NCBI RefSeq assembly: GCF_024508335.1
Contig: NZ_CP101988.1
Span: 1,674,001-1,738,000 of the forward strand
Reading direction: 5' to 3'
From: Cellulomonas chengniuliangii
GTDB taxonomy: Bacteria; Actinomycetota; Actinomycetes; Actinomycetales; Cellulomonadaceae
Length of the DNA stretch: 64,000 nucleotides
The first letter of the stretch is position 1, and the number at the start of each line of letters is the position of its first letter. Positions 63,113 to 64,000 of this stretch are shown in pieces. Both the position numbers and the translations under genes were made by a program. Below the pieces are notes generated by a model that worked only from the letters and a program-made list of their open reading frames with translations, had not been told where the DNA came from and ran no database searches.

Positions 63113-64000
63113 ATGCGCATCGTCCTCGGCGTCTCCGGCGGCATCGCCGCCTACAAGTCCGCCCTGCTGCTGCGCCTGCTCACCGAGGCGGGCCATGACG
63201 TCCGGGTGGTCCCCACCCGCGCGTCGCTCGAGTTCGTCGGCGCCGCGACCTGGGAGGCGCTGTCCGGGCACCCGGTGAGCACCGAGGTCTTCGAGGACGT
63301 CGCGCACGTCCCGCACGTCGCGCTGGGCAAGTCGGCGGACCTCGTGGTGGTGGCCCCCGCGACCGCCGACCTGTTGTCGCGCGCAGCCACCGGGCGCGCT
63401 GACGACCTGCTCACCGCGACGCTGCTCACGGCCCGCTGCCCCGTGCTGCTCGTGCCCGCGATGCACACCGAAATGTGGGAGCACCCCGCCACCGTGGCGA
63501 ATGTGCGCACGCTGCGCGAGCGCGGGGCGCACGTGCTCGAGCCCGCCTCCGGCCGCCTGACCGGCGCGGACACGGGCCCGGGCCGGATGCCCGACCCCGA
63601 GGTGGTGGCCGCCGCGGCGCTCGCGCTCGTGGACCCGGCGCCGGACGCGCCCCCGCAGGACCTCGCCGGGAGGCACGTGGTCGTCTCCGCCGGGGGCACC
63701 CGTGAGCCGCTGGACCCCGTGCGCTACCTGGGCAACCGCTCCTCGGGCCGCCAGGGCCACGCCCTGGCGCAGGCCGCCCGGCGCCGCGGCGCCCGGGTGA
63801 CGTTGGTCGCCGCGAACGTGGGCCTGCCCGCGCTCGAGGGCGTCGAGACCGTGGCGGTCGAGACGACCGAGCAGCTGCGGGATGGCGTCCGCTCCGCCGC
63901 GAAGGACGCCGACGCGGTGGTCATGGCCGCCGCCGTGGCGGACTACCGTCCGGAGGCGAGCGCCACCTCCAAGATCAAGAAGTCGGGCGACGACCCGCTC
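63113..64000 (+). CDS. coaBC: CoaBC, phosphopantothenoylcysteine decarboxylase/synthetase (3' truncated by window)
   Basis: The frame is open to the last base, giving the first 296 residues of a bifunctional coenzyme A enzyme of about 400. The CoaC flavoprotein domain is complete: GVSGGIAAYKSALLLRLL, the active-site His in PHVALGKSADLVVVAPAT, and PAMHTEMWEHPAT. The CoaB domain begins with VVSAGGTREPLDPVRYLGNR and SSGRQGHALAQAA. It lies 41 bases after rpoZ in the usual gmk-rpoZ-coaBC order. Confidence 0.95.
   Translation, partial: MRIVLGVSGGIAAYKSALLLRLLTEAGHDVRVVPTRASLEFVGAATWEALSGHPVSTEVFEDVAHVPHVALGKSADLVVVAPATADLLSRAATGRADDLLTATLLTARCPVLLVPAMHTEMWEHPATVANVRTLRERGAHVLEPASGRLTGADTGPGRMPDPEVVAAAALALVDPAPDAPPQDLAGRHVVVSAGGTREPLDPVRYLGNRSSGRQGHALAQAARRRGARVTLVAANVGLPALEGVETVAVETTEQLRDGVRSAAKDADAVVMAAAVADYRPEASATSKIKKSGDDPL

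Overview
The window is very GC-rich and codes with strongly GC-biased third positions, GTG starts and 1-to-4-base stop/start overlaps. Gene content and order are those of an actinobacterium of the order Micrococcales. The whole set (relA-DUF349-ppi-MBL-hisS-aspS-rarA-rpsD-alaS-ruvX-mltG-aroE-T4P-aroCKB-efp-nusB, then pyrRBC-carAB-pyrF-mihF-gmk-rpoZ-coaBC) fits Cellulomonas or a close relative. That placement is inference, because no rRNA marker is present.

Layout. Positions 1-20216 carry housekeeping and single-purpose genes on both strands: the end of relA, an AbiEi-like unknown, a DUF349 protein, a membrane cyclophilin, a glyoxalase-II-like hydrolase, hisS, an Rv2578c-type radical SAM enzyme under a perfect LexA box, a tyrosine-recombinase-like protein without catalytic residues, an F420/PPOX protein, a DHA2 exporter, aspS, a stand-alone 5'-3' exonuclease, an MMPL transporter, rarA, rpsD and two small membrane proteins. 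Positions 20321-25682 are alaS-ruvX-mltG-aroE, overlapping or nearly so. Positions 25783-38125 are a complete monoderm type IV pilus locus (PilB, PilT, PilC, major pilin, three minor pilins, PilD, PilM, PilN, PilO) lying between aroE and aroC. Positions 38267-41147 are aroC-aroK-aroB. An autoregulated-looking pair follows: a SatD-like protein with a C-terminal HTH and a small membrane protein. Then come efp, nusB and a bifunctional GGDEF-EAL protein.

Positions 46157-52502, on the minus strand, form a fumarate/aspartate module: sdhC-sdhA-sdhB-aspA-dcu. Aspartate would be taken up, deaminated to fumarate and reduced to succinate, with Dcu exchanging the dicarboxylates. The module is bracketed by two same-direction copies of the 5' part of pyrR: a 165-bp start-less remnant (45857-46021) and the intact gene (52886). 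They are co-linear without gaps and 80% identical by hand count, which suggests the block was inserted at pyrR. Positions 52886-61756 are the pyrimidine operon pyrR-pyrB-pyrC-(PH-like)-carA-carB-pyrF behind a PyrR-binding leader. mihF, gmk, rpoZ and the start of coaBC close the window.

The most interesting regulatory architecture is at 41186-41235. Two copies of ACAAG-N8-CTTGT sit over the -35 and -10 of what looks like a leaderless promoter. It drives a cyclase-fold/HTH protein of unknown ligand and its membrane partner. Several other genes share the same leaderless layout, TANNNT, six bases, then ATG.
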